Positions 29,814 to 40,768 of a stretch of DNA of 64,000 bases are shown here, one piece after another. How positions within the stretch are numbered: the stretch's first letter is position 1; each line of letters begins with the position of its first letter. Position numbers and translations under genes: made by a program. The stretch spans positions 1 through 64,000 of the forward strand of contig NZ_CAJEWB010000004.1 of NCBI RefSeq assembly GCF_903994035.1. Reading direction: 5' to 3'. Below the pieces are notes generated by a model that saw only the letters and a program-made list of their open reading frames with translations, did not search any database and was not told the origin of the DNA. The stretch is from Phocicoccus pinnipedialis (GTDB lineage Bacteria > Bacillota > Bacilli > Staphylococcales > Salinicoccaceae).

Positions 29814-31016
29814 GTGAAATTAAACGTGCGCTGGGCAAAAACAGATCATATCGCAATCGCCTTGTCGGGCGGTGTGGATTCAAGTGTGCTTTATCACATG
29901 CTTTCGACCAGTTACAAAGATACGTATCAGTCGCTTACTATATTCCACGTGAACCACGGGGTGCGTGTTGAGTCCAAGCACGAACAAGAAGTGCTGGAAA
30001 GACTTGCGCTTAAAAATGGGCATGTGTTTTTATCTATTAGGCTTGAGTTAGATGACTTCACACAGCAGAAGGGTCGCACAGCACGTTATCAATTCTTCTC
30101 TGCCATGATGGAGAGTCACGGTATTGATTACTGCTTAACTGCACATCACGCAGATGATGATGTGGAGACGATTCTACATGAACTGTTATCTACGCGTCAC
30201 TTATACGGCGTTGGCATAAAGGAGAGGCATGGAAAGTTTTTAAGACCGATGTTGCACCTTTCGAAAGTAAAAATATTAGATTACGCAAAAACTTATGGAG
30301 TTCTCGTCTTAGAAGACGTTTCGAACGAGAGAGATGATTACACGCGCAATTACATCAGGCACAATGTGGTGCCTGCGATTGATGTGCATCCGTCATTGAG
30401 CACGAAAGCACTCCTACAATTTAAGGAAGACTTCTCTGATATGGATTCACTCGTCACTGAAACAGCCAAGGCATTTTTAAAAGACAAAAACGCGTTCAAC
30501 CGCGATGCATTCAATGAGTTGAACAAGATTGTGAAATTACGTGTATTATCTATTCTATTTAATGACTACATTGAACGCGCATTTATAGAAGAGTGCGTGA
30601 GCATCCTAGAAAGGAATACAGCACAAGCAGAACTCTCTAAGAATGACTTCAAGTTAGTTGTGTCTTACGACACGTTTACAGTAAAGAAAATTGATGACGA
30701 AATAATTGATGAAGTGCGTGTGATTTCGTCACCCGGGAAATATAAGTTTAACGGGTACACGATTGACGTTGAATTAGTAGAGGAGCCGATTACCGTTCGC
30801 ACGAGACGTGTAGGGGACAGGATCTTGTTACCGAATTTAGGCACTAAGAAAGTGAACCGGATTTTCATTGATAAAAAAATTCCGAATCACTTGCGAGACA
30901 AAATGCCGATTATCGTGAATTCTGATGGTCAAATCATTGCAGTTGGGCCAATTTATAATATAATTAAATCATTCAATCATTTGAAATTTGATATTAAACT
31001 AGACATAAAGGAGTAA
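29814..31016 (+). CDS. tilS: tRNA(Ile)-lysidine synthase
   Basis: Converts C34 of the CAU-anticodon tRNA-Ile to lysidine, so that it reads AUA instead of AUG. The PP-loop is ALSGGVDSSVLYHML (family usual SGGxDS), and TAHHADDDVETILHELL is the second catalytic block. The C-terminal TilS domain with RTRRVGDRILLPNLGTKKV is present. 400 residues, slightly short of the Bacillus enzyme. The start is GTG 29814 after AGAGGTG. hpt follows six bases later, as in Bacillus. Confidence 0.94.
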   Translation: MKLNVRWAKTDHIAIALSGGVDSSVLYHMLSTSYKDTYQSLTIFHVNHGVRVESKHEQEVLERLALKNGHVFLSIRLELDDFTQQKGRTARYQFFSAMMESHGIDYCLTAHHADDDVETILHELLSTRHLYGVGIKERHGKFLRPMLHLSKVKILDYAKTYGVLVLEDVSNERDDYTRNYIRHNVVPAIDVHPSLSTKALLQFKEDFSDMDSLVTETAKAFLKDKNAFNRDAFNELNKIVKLRVLSILFNDYIERAFIEECVSILERNTAQAELSKNDFKLVVSYDTFTVKKIDDEIIDEVRVISSPGKYKFNGYTIDVELVEEPITVRTRRVGDRILLPNLGTKKVNRIFIDKKIPNHLRDKMPIIVNSDGQIIAVGPIYNIIKSFNHLKFDIKLDIKE

Positions 31017-31021
31017 TTCTC

Positions 31022-31564
31022 ATGACATTGAAAAATGATATAAGTGAAATTGTTTTAACCGAAGAAGAAATTGTTTCACTTGCTAAGTCATTAGGAGAGC
31101 AAATTACAAAAGACTACGAAGGTAAGAAACCTATATTAGTCGCACTTTTAAAAGGGTCAATTATGTTCATGACAGACCTCATTAAAAACATCGACACCCA
31201 TATTGAAATCGACTTTATGGACGTATCAAGTTACGTTGGCACTCAGTCATCAGGAGAAGTTAAGATCCTAAAAGACTTGTCTTCATCTATTGAAGGTCGA
31301 CACATCATAATTGTCGAAGACATCGTTGAGACTGGAAACACTTTAAACTCAATCGTCGATTTCCTACAATATAGAAAAGCAGCAAGCGTTGAGATTTGTA
31401 CGCTTTTAGACAAGCCAGTTCCAAGCCGTACATTAGATGTTGAAGTGAAATACATCGGTACAAAAATTCCTGACGGATTCGTTGTTGGATATGGTTTAGA
31501 TTTCAATGAATTTTATAGAAACTTACCATATATCGGGCTTTTAAAACCGGAACTTTATAGTTAA
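31022..31564 (+). CDS. hpt: Hypoxanthine-guanine phosphoribosyltransferase
   Basis: Salvages hypoxanthine and guanine with PRPP. The PRPP loop is IIIVEDIVETGNTLNSI near residue 100, the flexible loop near residue 70 begins SSYVGTQSSGEV, and VGYGLDFNEFYRNLPYIG closes the protein. 180 residues. It forms the tilS-hpt-ftsH cluster typical of Firmicutes; in Bacillus TilS and Hpt together activate ftsH. Confidence 0.96.
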   Translation: MTLKNDISEIVLTEEEIVSLAKSLGEQITKDYEGKKPILVALLKGSIMFMTDLIKNIDTHIEIDFMDVSSYVGTQSSGEVKILKDLSSSIEGRHIIIVEDIVETGNTLNSIVDFLQYRKAASVEICTLLDKPVPSRTLDVEVKYIGTKIPDGFVVGYGLDFNEFYRNLPYIGLLKPELYS

Positions 31565-31572
31565 GCCATTTC

Positions 31573-31592
31573 ACTAGTACCATTGTACTAGT
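31573..31592. repeat. Perfect inverted repeat between hpt and ftsH
   Basis: ACTAGTAC-CATT-GTACTAGT, an eight-base perfect stem with a four-base loop. Only two or three T follow, so it is a poor terminator. It could be a weak attenuator or an operator for ftsH. Confidence 0.6.
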
Positions 31593-31637
31593 TTGTGTTA
31601 ATATTTCTTTTAGTGTATTAGAAACGGAGGATTACGG

Positions 31638-33704
31638 ATGCCGAAGAATACAGGCCGAAATATATTACTCCTTGCTGTTCTAACAGTGATTCTGTTTGGA
31701 GTTTTCCAACGCTTCAATGATGGAACTGGTCAACAGAAAGAGCTTGAATATCAAGCTTTCATGTCGAACTTAGACAAGGGTAATATCGAACAAATGACCA
31801 TTCAACCAGAAAACAGTGTGTATCTTGTTGAAGGTAAGCTAAAAAATCAAAAAGAAAACGAATCATTTACAACAGTTATCCCATACAACGCAGGAACAGA
31901 CCTTGATTCTATTCTTGATACTGCGAAAGCAGACAAAGATTTAAAGTTCACAGTAGAACCTGCTGAGGAACCAAGTCCATGGACTGGAATGCTGTTTACA
32001 TTTATTCCATTATTATTAATTCTATTCTTATTCCTTTTCTTGATGTCAAACGCGCAAGGTGGCGGAGGCGGGAATAAAATGATGAACTTTGGTAAGTCGA
32101 AAGCGAGACTGTATGACCAAAGTGAAAAGAAAGTACGCTTCAGTGACGTTGCTGGTGCTGACGAAGAGAAGGCTGAATTAATTGAAGTCGTAGACTTCCT
32201 AAAAGACCATCGTAAATTCGATCAGATGGGCGCAAGAATTCCTAAAGGGGTACTCTTAACAGGACCTCCAGGAACAGGTAAAACATTAATTGCACGTGCT
32301 GTTGCAGGAGAAGCAGGCGTACCTTTCTTCTCAATTTCAGGTTCAGATTTCGTAGAGATGTTTGTTGGGGTTGGTGCTTCACGTGTACGTGACTTATTCG
32401 AACAAGCGAAGAAAAGCGCGCCATGTATTATCTTCATAGACGAAATTGATGCAGTTGGTCGTCAACGTGGTGCTGGTGTAGGTGGCGGACACGATGAACG
32501 TGAACAAACACTGAACCAATTACTCGTAGAAATGGATGGATTCTCAGATAACGAAGGTATCATTATGATTGCTGCGACAAACCGTCCAGACATTCTTGAC
32601 CCAGCGTTACTACGTCCAGGTCGTTTTGACAGACAAATTCAAGTTGGACGCCCGGACGTTAAAGGTCGTGAAGCAATTCTTACAGTACACTCTAAGAACA
32701 AGCCTTTAGACGAAACGGTAGATTTACAAGCAATCGCACAAAGAACACCAGGCTTCTCAGGTGCGGACTTAGAAAACTTACTGAACGAAGCAGCCCTAGT
32801 TGCAGCGCGTCAAGGTAAATCAACAATAGATATGCGTGACGTAGATGAAGCAACGGACAGAGTAATTGCTGGTCCAGCTAAAAGATCACGTGTGATGAGC
32901 GAAAAAGAACGCCGTATTGTTGCATACCACGAAGCAGGTCACACAGTAATCGGTATGGTACTAGACGAAGCGGAAACAGTCCATAAAGTAACGATTGTCC
33001 CTCGTGGACAAGCTGGTGGATATGCAGTAATGCTTCCAAAAGAAGATCGTTACTTCATGACTAAACCAGAATTATTAGACCGTATCGTTGGATTACTCGG
33101 AGGACGTGTAGCCGAAGAAGTTACATTTGGTGAAGCATCAACAGGTGCACACAACGATTTCCAAAGAACAACAAGCCTTGCGCGTAGCATGGTAATGGAA
33201 TACGGTATGAGTGATAAACTTGGTCCAATCCAATTTGGCGACTCAAACGGACAAGTCTTCTTAGGTAAAGAAATGGGTAACGAACCAAACTACTCAGACA
33301 AATTTGCTTATGAAATTGACTTAGAAGTACAAAAAATTGTCAAAGACTCATATGATCGTTGTACTCAAATCCTTACAGATCATCAAGAGCAGTTAAACTT
33401 AATTGCTGAAACACTTCTTGTTGAAGAGACGCTCGACAGAGAACAAATCGAAGGACTCTTCCATCATGGTAAATTACCAGACCGTGTTTACGATGACTCT
33501 CATTTAGTAGAAGAGAAAAAAGACGACGAGGAACACGTGGGTTCATCTTATAAAGAAATTAAAAACAAGTTAACACATAACGAAGATGTAACTAAAGATG
33601 AAGAACCTGTACAAGAACCAGATATGACGTCTGATAATAATTTTGAAGAAGAAATCGAACAAGAATCACACAATCGTGTGGACGAAGATAAAGACAACAG
33701 ATAA
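31638..33704 (+). CDS. ftsH: ATP-dependent zinc metalloprotease FtsH
   Basis: Membrane-anchored AAA protease for membrane-protein quality control. Two membrane helices (about residues 7-23 and 112-132) flank an extracytoplasmic domain. The AAA core has Walker A GPPGTGKT near 209, Walker [12 protein letters not shown] and the SRH with RPGRFDRQI. The protease zinc site is HEAGH near 430. The 688-residue protein ends in a long acidic, low-complexity tail of about 70 residues. RBS GGAGG. Terminator downstream. Confidence 0.97.
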   Translation: MPKNTGRNILLLAVLTVILFGVFQRFNDGTGQQKELEYQAFMSNLDKGNIEQMTIQPENSVYLVEGKLKNQKENESFTTVIPYNAGTDLDSILDTAKADKDLKFTVEPAEEPSPWTGMLFTFIPLLLILFLFLFLMSNAQGGGGGNKMMNFGKSKARLYDQSEKKVRFSDVAGADEEKAELIEVVDFLKDHRKFDQMGARIPKGVLLTGPPGTGKTLIARAVAGEAGVPFFSISGSDFVEMFVGVGASRVRDLFEQAKKSAPCIIFIDEIDAVGRQRGAGVGGGHDEREQTLNQLLVEMDGFSDNEGIIMIAATNRPDILDPALLRPGRFDRQIQVGRPDVKGREAILTVHSKNKPLDETVDLQAIAQRTPGFSGADLENLLNEAALVAARQGKSTIDMRDVDEATDRVIAGPAKRSRVMSEKERRIVAYHEAGHTVIGMVLDEAETVHKVTIVPRGQAGGYAVMLPKEDRYFMTKPELLDRIVGLLGGRVAEEVTFGEASTGAHNDFQRTTSLARSMVMEYGMSDKLGPIQFGDSNGQVFLGKEMGNEPNYSDKFAYEIDLEVQKIVKDSYDRCTQILTDHQEQLNLIAETLLVEETLDREQIEGLFHHGKLPDRVYDDSHLVEEKKDDEEHVGSSYKEIKNKLTHNEDVTKDEEPVQEPDMTSDNNFEEEIEQESHNRVDEDKDNR

Positions 33705-33732
33705 GAAGTCGCCCTCGTGGCGACTTTTCTTG
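33705..33732 (+). terminator. Terminator after ftsH
   Basis: Stem AAGTCGCC/GGCGACTT with loop CTCGT and a T-rich tail, directly after the stop codon. Confidence 0.8.
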
Positions 33733-33752
33733 TGAAAAAAGGAGTAATATAA

Positions 33753-34619
33753 ATGAGTGATAGATTAATTAGAGGTCTCGGAGTCAATGATGAAGTGCGT
33801 ATTTTTGCGCTCGAAACAACAGAAACAGTAAACGAGGCAGTACAGCGTCACGGCGCATATCCAACAGCTGCAGCAGCCCTGGGTCGTGCAATGACTGCGA
33901 CAGTAGTTTTAGGCGCAATGTTAAAAGGTGAAGAAAAAGTAACAGTAACAATTGAAGGTGGAGGACCAATCGGTGCCATCGTAACGGACGCAAACTCGAA
34001 AGGTGAAGTGCGTGGATACCTTAAGAACCCTCAAGTTCACTTCGATCTAAACGAACACGGTAAACTAGACGTAAGACGTGCAGTAGGTACAAATGGATAC
34101 CTCCGTGTTGCGAAGGACATTGGCTTAAAAGATAACTTTGTTGGAAATGTTGAGCTTGTCAGCGGTGAACTCGGTGAGGATTTCTCATACTACTTCTACA
34201 GTTCAGAGCAAGTACCCTCAATCGTTGCGCTAGGTGTTCTTGTGAATCCGGACAACACAATTAAAGCAGCGGGTGGACTAGTCATTCAAGTGCTTCCAAA
34301 TGCAACTGAAGAGACGATTGATTACTTAACAGAAGCAGCGAGTAAAATGACACCAATTTCTAAGTTAATCGATGAAGGTATGGCACCTGAAGAAATTGTA
34401 GATGTAGCACTTGGTGCGGACAACTGGAGAAAGCTTGACGAGATGCCAGTTGAATTCAAATGTACGTGTTCGAAAGAACGTTTCTTAAATGCGATGGCCT
34501 CGTTAGAAAAAGAAGATATCAAAGAAATGATCGAAGAAGATGGTGGAGCAGAAGCGACATGTAACTTTTGTAGAAACACTATTTGGATTGAAAAAGAAGA
34601 ACTTGAAGAATTGTTATAG
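33753..34619 (+). CDS. hslO: Redox-regulated chaperone Hsp33
   Basis: A holdase switched on by oxidative stress and heat. The C-terminal redox switch is complete, CTC around residue 230 and CNFC around residue 270, forming the four-cysteine zinc site that unfolds on oxidation. N-terminal GLGVNDEVRIFALETTETV and GRAMTATVVLGAMLKGEEKVT are typical. 288 residues. RBS AAGGAG. Confidence 0.96.
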   Translation: MSDRLIRGLGVNDEVRIFALETTETVNEAVQRHGAYPTAAAALGRAMTATVVLGAMLKGEEKVTVTIEGGGPIGAIVTDANSKGEVRGYLKNPQVHFDLNEHGKLDVRRAVGTNGYLRVAKDIGLKDNFVGNVELVSGELGEDFSYYFYSSEQVPSIVALGVLVNPDNTIKAAGGLVIQVLPNATEETIDYLTEAASKMTPISKLIDEGMAPEEIVDVALGADNWRKLDEMPVEFKCTCSKERFLNAMASLEKEDIKEMIEEDGGAEATCNFCRNTIWIEKEELEELL

Positions 34620-34635
34620 ATTAGAATTCAAAAGT

Positions 34636-34665
34636 TTGAAAGTTTAAATCATCGCATGGTATACT
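34636..34665 (+). promoter_or_regulatory. Candidate SigA promoter of cysK
   Basis: TTGAAA (34636-34641) and TATACT (34660-34665) with an 18-base spacer. I could not identify a convincing CymR box. Confidence 0.6.
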
Positions 34666-34700
34666 AATCCTAGTTGATTACTATGAAATGAGGTAGACAA

Positions 34701-35636
34701 ATGTCTAACGTATTTAATAATATTTCTGAAGCAATTGGTAACACGCCACTTGTGAAGTTGAACAAGTTAGTGCCAGAAGGTGCAGCGGACGTATATGTAA
34801 AACTTGAATTTATGAATCCTGGTAGTTCTGTTAAAGACAGGATTGCTAAAGCGATGATCGAAGCGGCGGAAAAAGAAGGTAAAATTGATGAAGATACAAC
34901 AATTGTAGAACCAACAAGTGGTAACACAGGAATTGGTTTAGCAATGGTCGCATCAAGTAAAGGTTACAAATCAGTACTTGTTATGCCAGACACAATGAGT
35001 AAAGAGAGAAGAAACCTCTTAAAAGCTTATGGTGCTGAACTCGTTTTAACACCGGGTGCTGAAGGTATGAAAGGTGCTATTAAAAAGGCTGAAGAATTAG
35101 CAGCGCAGCCTGGATACTTCATGCCACAACAATTTGAAAACATGGCGAACCCACGTGTTCACGAATTAACAACAGGTCCGGAACTTGTTGAACAAGCACA
35201 AGCGGGCGGATTTATAATAGATGCATTCTTAGCAGGTGTTGGTACTGGTGGTACTGTAACTGGTGTAGGTAAAGTGTTAAAAGCACATAACAAAGACACA
35301 CAAGTGTTTGCTTTAGAACCTACCGATTCAGCAGTACTTTCTGGCGAAACTCCAGGCCCGCATAAACTACAAGGGTTAGGTGCTGGATTTATACCTAAAA
35401 CACTTGATACTGAAGTGTATGACGGTGTCATTAAAGTAGACAACGATATCGCGTTTGAAACAGCACGTGCACTCGCGAAGCATGAAGGAATACTTGGTGG
35501 TATTTCTTCAGGTGCAGCAGTATATGCAGCAATTGAAAAAGCAAAAGAACTTGGTGCTGGTAAAACTGTTGTGACTGTTCTGCCATCAAATGGTGAGAGA
35601 TACCTCTCAACGCCACTGTTTAATTTTGAAGACTAA
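34701..35636 (+). CDS. cysK: Cysteine synthase (O-acetylserine thiol-lyase)
   Basis: PLP enzyme that makes Cys from O-acetylserine and sulfide; the partner serine acetyltransferase CysE is at 54352. The Schiff-base Lys is in [11 protein letters not shown], the substrate loop is [12 protein letters not shown], and the phosphate loop is [12 protein letters not shown]. 311 residues. RBS GAGG. It stands alone between its promoter and a strong terminator. Confidence 0.96.
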   Translation: MSNVFNNISEAIGNTPLVKLNKLVPEGAADVYVKLEFMNPGSSVKDRIAKAMIEAAEKEGKIDEDTTIVEPTSGNTGIGLAMVASSKGYKSVLVMPDTMSKERRNLLKAYGAELVLTPGAEGMKGAIKKAEELAAQPGYFMPQQFENMANPRVHELTTGPELVEQAQAGGFIIDAFLAGVGTGGTVTGVGKVLKAHNKDTQVFALEPTDSAVLSGETPGPHKLQGLGAGFIPKTLDTEVYDGVIKVDNDIAFETARALAKHEGILGGISSGAAVYAAIEKAKELGAGKTVVTVLPSNGERYLSTPLFNFED

Positions 35637-35658
35637 TAGACAATAATAAGATATTTTT

Positions 35659-35697
35659 AAAAAGCACCAGAACTCGTTAGAGTTCTGGTGCTTTTTG
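35659..35697 (+). terminator. Terminator after cysK
   Basis: Perfect 15-base stem AAAGCACCAGAACTC and its complement, GTTA loop and five T. Confidence 0.92.
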
Positions 35698-35791
35698 TTT
35701 GTAGGGAACGTGAGAATATAGGCTTTTACAGTTAAATTCGTTGTAGAAAAATGGTATAATACTAATATTCTATGTGTAAGGATGATGGTCC

Positions 35792-36580
35792 GTGGAACAA
35801 CTTCAAATTATGGGCATTTTAAACGTCACACCAGACTCATTTAGTGATGGTGGAAAATTCAATGCACTGGACGATGCAGTCAGTCATGCGAAGCGGCTCG
35901 CGAATGAGGGAGCTAACATTATTGATGTTGGTGGTTATTCAACAAGGCCAGGCTATACTGAGATTACTTTAGAGGAAGAAATCTCTCGTGTCGTTCCAGT
36001 AGTAGAGAGAATCGCGAATCTTGATCTCGGAGTAGACATTTCTGTCGATACGTTTCGTAGTGAAGTCGCAGAAGCCGTTCTTGCGGCAGGAGCAACGATG
36101 ATCAACGACCAGTGGCGTGGGACGTATGATGATACAATTCTTGACGTTGTTAAAAAATACGAAGTGCCAATTATTCTGATGCACAATAATAGCCATGGGA
36201 CATATGAAAGTGTCGTAGACGATATGATTGCTGAACTCATGGAATCTGTACAGCTATGTAAAGACAAAGGTATTGAAGATAAAAACATCTGGCTCGATCC
36301 AGGTATCGGATTCCAAAAATCACGTGATGAAGAAATTGAAGTAATGAGAAACTTGGACAAGCTCGTAGCAAAAGGGTACAAAGTGCTGCTCGCAACAAGT
36401 CGTAAGCGTATGGTTAAAGAGCTTATCGGCACCGAGACATCACCTGAAGAACGCGACCCAGCTACAGCGGCAACGACGATTATCGGTATTAATCAAGGTG
36501 TGCACGGAGTACGCGTACACAATGTAGCAATGAACCGTCAAATCGCAGACGTTTACATGAAATTGCAGGGAGATTTATAA
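35792..36580 (+). CDS. folP: Dihydropteroate synthase
   Basis: Joins 4-aminobenzoate to the pterin pyrophosphate in folate synthesis; the sulfonamide target. GILNVTPDSFSDGGKF near the start, DVGGYSTRPG and LLATSRKRM are the family blocks. 262 residues. The start is GTG 35792, nine bases after AAGGA; a -10 TATAAT lies at 35755-35760. The stop overlaps the ATG of folB by one base, so folP-folB-folK is an operon. Confidence 0.96.
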   Translation: MEQLQIMGILNVTPDSFSDGGKFNALDDAVSHAKRLANEGANIIDVGGYSTRPGYTEITLEEEISRVVPVVERIANLDLGVDISVDTFRSEVAEAVLAAGATMINDQWRGTYDDTILDVVKKYEVPIILMHNNSHGTYESVVDDMIAELMESVQLCKDKGIEDKNIWLDPGIGFQKSRDEEIEVMRNLDKLVAKGYKVLLATSRKRMVKELIGTETSPEERDPATAATTIIGINQGVHGVRVHNVAMNRQIADVYMKLQGDL

Positions 36581-36945
36581 TGGATAAGATAAGAGTAAAT
36601 GGCATTAAGCTCTACGCATATCATGGCGTCTTAAGTGCCGAAAGAGAAATCGGTCAATACTTCTTAGTTGATTGTGTTATTCATACGGACTTGCGTCCAG
36701 CAGGACAATCAGATGAAGTGAATGATACGATCAATTACGCAGACGTTTACGATGTGATAGAAGCTGAAGTCATAATAGAACCAGTGAATTTGATTGAGCA
36801 CTTAGCAGAAAAAATTGCTACGGCAATTTTTAAAGGATTCGCCAAAGCACAAAAACTAGAAATTAAAGTAACTAAACCGAGCCCACCAATAGACGGTTCA
36901 TACGAAAACGTCAGCGTGGAAATAGTGAGAGAGCGTGAAAATTAA
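36580..36945 (+). CDS. folB: Dihydroneopterin aldolase
   Basis: Cleaves dihydroneopterin to hydroxymethyl-dihydropterin. Family blocks: GIKLYAYHGVLSAEREIGQ at the N terminus, INYADVYDV, LIEHLAEKIA and the late KVTKPSPPIDGSYENVSVEI with the catalytic Lys. 121 residues. It shares a base with both folP and folK. Confidence 0.95.
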   Translation: MDKIRVNGIKLYAYHGVLSAEREIGQYFLVDCVIHTDLRPAGQSDEVNDTINYADVYDVIEAEVIIEPVNLIEHLAEKIATAIFKGFAKAQKLEIKVTKPSPPIDGSYENVSVEIVREREN

Positions 36946-37421
36946 TGGCAATTGCTTATTTAGGATTAGGAACTAACATCGGAGAGCGTTACAAAAACTT
37001 AAGAAATGCGATCGAGTTACTAGCAGAAAACCCAGATGTTACAGTTAGAAAAGAATCTCAAATTTATGAGACAGCACCATATGGTATGACAGACCAACCA
37101 GACTTCTTAAACATGGTGATTGAAGTAGAGACTAACCTGTCTCCAACAAATCTGTTATACTTCGGTCTTGAAATAGAAGAGAAACTTGGACGAGTAAGAA
37201 AAGAAGTATGGGGTCCACGAATCATCGATGTGGATGTTTTAATCTATGAAGATTTAGAACTGAATATCGACGACTTAACAGTGCCACATATTGAAATGCA
37301 CAAGCGAGAATTTGTGCTGGAGCCATTTAACGAAATCGCTCCAAAAGTGATGCATCCAACATTTAAAAAAACAATTCAAGAATTATATAAAGATTTAAAG
37401 CGAGGTGTAATGGATGTTTAA
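36945..37421 (+). CDS. folK: HPPK, hydroxymethyl-dihydropterin pyrophosphokinase
   Basis: Activates the pterin for FolP by pyrophosphate transfer from [24 protein letters not shown], then [18 protein letters not shown] and the magnesium-binding [14 protein letters not shown] are all intact. 158 residues. It overlaps dusB by eight bases. Confidence 0.95.
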   Translation: MAIAYLGLGTNIGERYKNLRNAIELLAENPDVTVRKESQIYETAPYGMTDQPDFLNMVIEVETNLSPTNLLYFGLEIEEKLGRVRKEVWGPRIIDVDVLIYEDLELNIDDLTVPHIEMHKREFVLEPFNEIAPKVMHPTFKKTIQELYKDLKRGVMDV

Positions 37422-38406
37422 AATTGGAAATGTTGAAATACCAAACAGAGTCGTACTAGCGCCAATGGCCGGAGTTTCAAACGCAGCATTCAGACTGACG
37501 GTGAAAGAATTCGGCGCAGGACTCGTGTGTGCAGAGATGATCAGTGACAAAGCATTACTATTCAAAAACGAAAAGACATTAAAGATGCTTCACATTGAAG
37601 AGAATGAACATCCAATGTCACTTCAAATTTTCGGCGGTGAGAAAGAGTCACTTGTTGAGGCAGCGAAATACGTAGATGAAAACACGGAAGCTGACATCAT
37701 TGACATCAACATGGGATGTCCGGTAAATAAAATTATCCGCTGTGAAGCGGGAGCAAAATGGTTACTTGACCCACCTAAAATTTATGAGATGGTTAAGGCT
37801 GTTGTAGATAACGTTAAAAAACCAGTTACAGTTAAGATGAGAATCGGTTGGGACGAAGACCACATTTATGCTGTAGAAAACGCGAAGATGGCTGAAAAAG
37901 CAGGAGCATCTGCAATCGCGCTACATGGACGTACACGTGTCCAAATGTACGAAGGTGAAGCGAACTGGGAAGTTATCAGACAAGTTAAAGAAGCTGTCAA
38001 CATTCCAGTAATCGGCAATGGTGACGTTACAACGCCAGAACTTGCTGAAAAAATGTTAAAAGAAACTGGAGTAGACGCAGTAATGATCGGACGTGCTGCA
38101 CTCGGTAATCCATGGATGATCTATAGAACTGTGCATTACTTAGAAACAGGCGAACTCATTGATGAACCAGATCTAGATGAAAAGATTGAAGTATTGAAGT
38201 TGCACATGGATCGCTTAATCGCATTAAAAGATGAAAAACAAGCACTACTTGAAATGAGAAAGCATGCATCATGGTACCTTAAAGGTGTGCGTGGAAACGG
38301 TACGGTTAGAAAAGAGATTAACCAAGTGAGCACACGAGACGAGCTCGTTGAATTATTAGAAAAATTCAGTAGAGAAGTAAAAGAAAAACAAGAAATTCAC
38401 GTATAA
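37414..38406 (+). CDS. dusB: tRNA-dihydrouridine synthase DusB
   Basis: FMN enzyme that reduces uridines in the D-loop of t[15 protein letters not shown] near the start, [18 protein letters not shown] with the Cys near residue 108 and [13 protein letters not shown] are typical. 330 residues. It follows folK by overlap and precedes lysS by 13 bases, the Bacillus order; in Staphylococcus aureus this dus gene is not at this site. Confidence 0.93.
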   Translation: MFKIGNVEIPNRVVLAPMAGVSNAAFRLTVKEFGAGLVCAEMISDKALLFKNEKTLKMLHIEENEHPMSLQIFGGEKESLVEAAKYVDENTEADIIDINMGCPVNKIIRCEAGAKWLLDPPKIYEMVKAVVDNVKKPVTVKMRIGWDEDHIYAVENAKMAEKAGASAIALHGRTRVQMYEGEANWEVIRQVKEAVNIPVIGNGDVTTPELAEKMLKETGVDAVMIGRAALGNPWMIYRTVHYLETGELIDEPDLDEKIEVLKLHMDRLIALKDEKQALLEMRKHASWYLKGVRGNGTVRKEINQVSTRDELVELLEKFSREVKEKQEIHV

Positions 38407-38419
38407 GGAGAAAAATTGA

Positions 38420-39910
<1,491 letters not shown>

Positions 39911-39920
39911 GGTGGATTAT

Positions 39921-40049
39921 ATGACTTTTGTCTCATTGACGCCGAAGAGTATCATTATTACAGTTGTATTGTTTTTTTACTCATTCAATGCGTACGCCTA
40001 TTCGGACAAAAGAGGGATTAATATTATGCGGAGTCATTCAATTTATTGA
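39921..40049 (+). CDS. Possible 42-residue secreted or membrane peptide
   Basis: ATG at 39921, with AGGGTGG six bases upstream, opens a 42-codon frame just after lysS. The product has a hydrophobic stretch (about residues 10-25, IIITVVLFFYSF) followed by NAYAYS, which resembles a signal-peptide cleavage site, and a basic C terminus. The last codons overlap the stem of the lysS terminator, which argues for caution. I recognise no family. Confidence 0.35.
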   Translation: MTFVSLTPKSIIITVVLFFYSFNAYAYSDKRGINIMRSHSIY

Positions 40050-40063
40050 ATGACTTCTTTATT
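40031..40063 (+). terminator. Terminator downstream of lysS
   Basis: Stem AGTCATTCAA/TTGAATGACT with a TTTA loop and T-rich tail. Confidence 0.75.
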
Positions 40064-40094
40064 TATAAGAATTGTAGGAAAATGCAAAATCATC

Positions 40095-40123
40095 TTGACG
40101 AGTACATGAATATGTAGTACTAT
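40095..40123 (+). promoter_or_regulatory. Promoter of the tRNA cluster
   Basis: TTGACG (40095-40100) and TACTAT (40118-40123) with a 17-base spacer, 18 bases before the first tRNA. Confidence 0.75.
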
Positions 40124-40141
40124 GAATATTGTTATTGACGA

Positions 40142-40214
40142 GGAGGATTAGCTCAGCTGGGAGAGCACTTGCTCGACAAGCAAGGGGTCGGTGGTTCGAG
40201 CCCGCCATTCTCCA
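40142..40214 (+). tRNA. tRNA-Val (GAC), with C at position 33
   Basis: A complete cloverleaf: acceptor GGAGGAT/ATTCTCC (one G-T pair), D stem GCTC/GAGC, anticodon stem CTTGC/GCAAG, T stem GGTGG/CCGCC. The anticodon loop is TCGACAA, giving anticodon GAC and C at position 33, where almost all elongator tRNAs have U. CCA is not encoded. First of four tRNAs. Confidence 0.88.
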
Positions 40215-40239
40215 TTCATATTTATACATAAATTTATTA

Positions 40240-40312
<73 letters not shown>

Positions 40313-40317
40313 TATTT

Positions 40318-40392
40318 GCGGAAGTAGTTCAGTGGTAGAACACCACCTTGCCAAGGTGGGGGTCGCGGGTTCGAATCCCGTCTTCCGCTCCA
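40318..40392 (+). tRNA. tRNA-Gly (GCC)
   Basis: Cloverleaf with acceptor GCGGAAG/CTTCCGC, D stem GTTC/GAAC, anticodon stem CCACC/GGTGG and loop TTGCCAA (anticodon GCC). The CCA end is encoded. The regular TTCGAAT T-loop and GGTA D-loop suggest a translating tRNA rather than one of the variant glycyl donors used for cell-wall bridges in staphylococci. Confidence 0.96.
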
Positions 40393-40405
40393 TTTTATTT
40401 TTTAA

Positions 40406-40479
<74 letters not shown>

Positions 40480-40486
40480 TTATTAT

Positions 40487-40515
40487 GAGACAACTCCTGC
40501 GAGTTGTCTTTTTTG
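40487..40515 (+). terminator. Terminator of the tRNA cluster
   Basis: Stem GACAACTC/GAGTTGTC with loop CTGC and six T. The following 180 bases to the murT terminator are AT-rich and hold nothing I can name. Confidence 0.88.
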
Positions 40516-40697
40516 TTTGGGGTTAACTTGAATCATGTTATCCAACAATTTGAAATTAAATGATCTGATAAAAGATGTAAAGTGAAATACTGAATACTTA
40601 TTGAGGTTAATTTCGTGAATCCATATTTATAAGTATCATTCGCAGTTGATAAGTAACATTACCTTATTAATAAAAGTAATGTAAGCCATGATGTCTA

Positions 40698-40734
40698 CAA
40701 AAAAGCACGTTCCCCATTCAGGAAACGTGCTTCA
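40698..40734 (-). terminator. Terminator of murT
   Basis: On the minus strand a stem AAGCACGTT..C / G..AACGTGCTT is followed by a T run (A run at 40699-40704 on the plus strand). It lies directly after murT and leaves no room for a gatD gene. Confidence 0.82.
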
Positions 40735-40768
40735 AAAGACGTTTGTCAAAAATCTTAATCTATCAACA

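Noticed and set aside
40515-40697. Remnant of gatD downstream of murT
   Set aside because: No open frame or amidotransferase motif is visible on either strand; the stretch is AT-rich and short.
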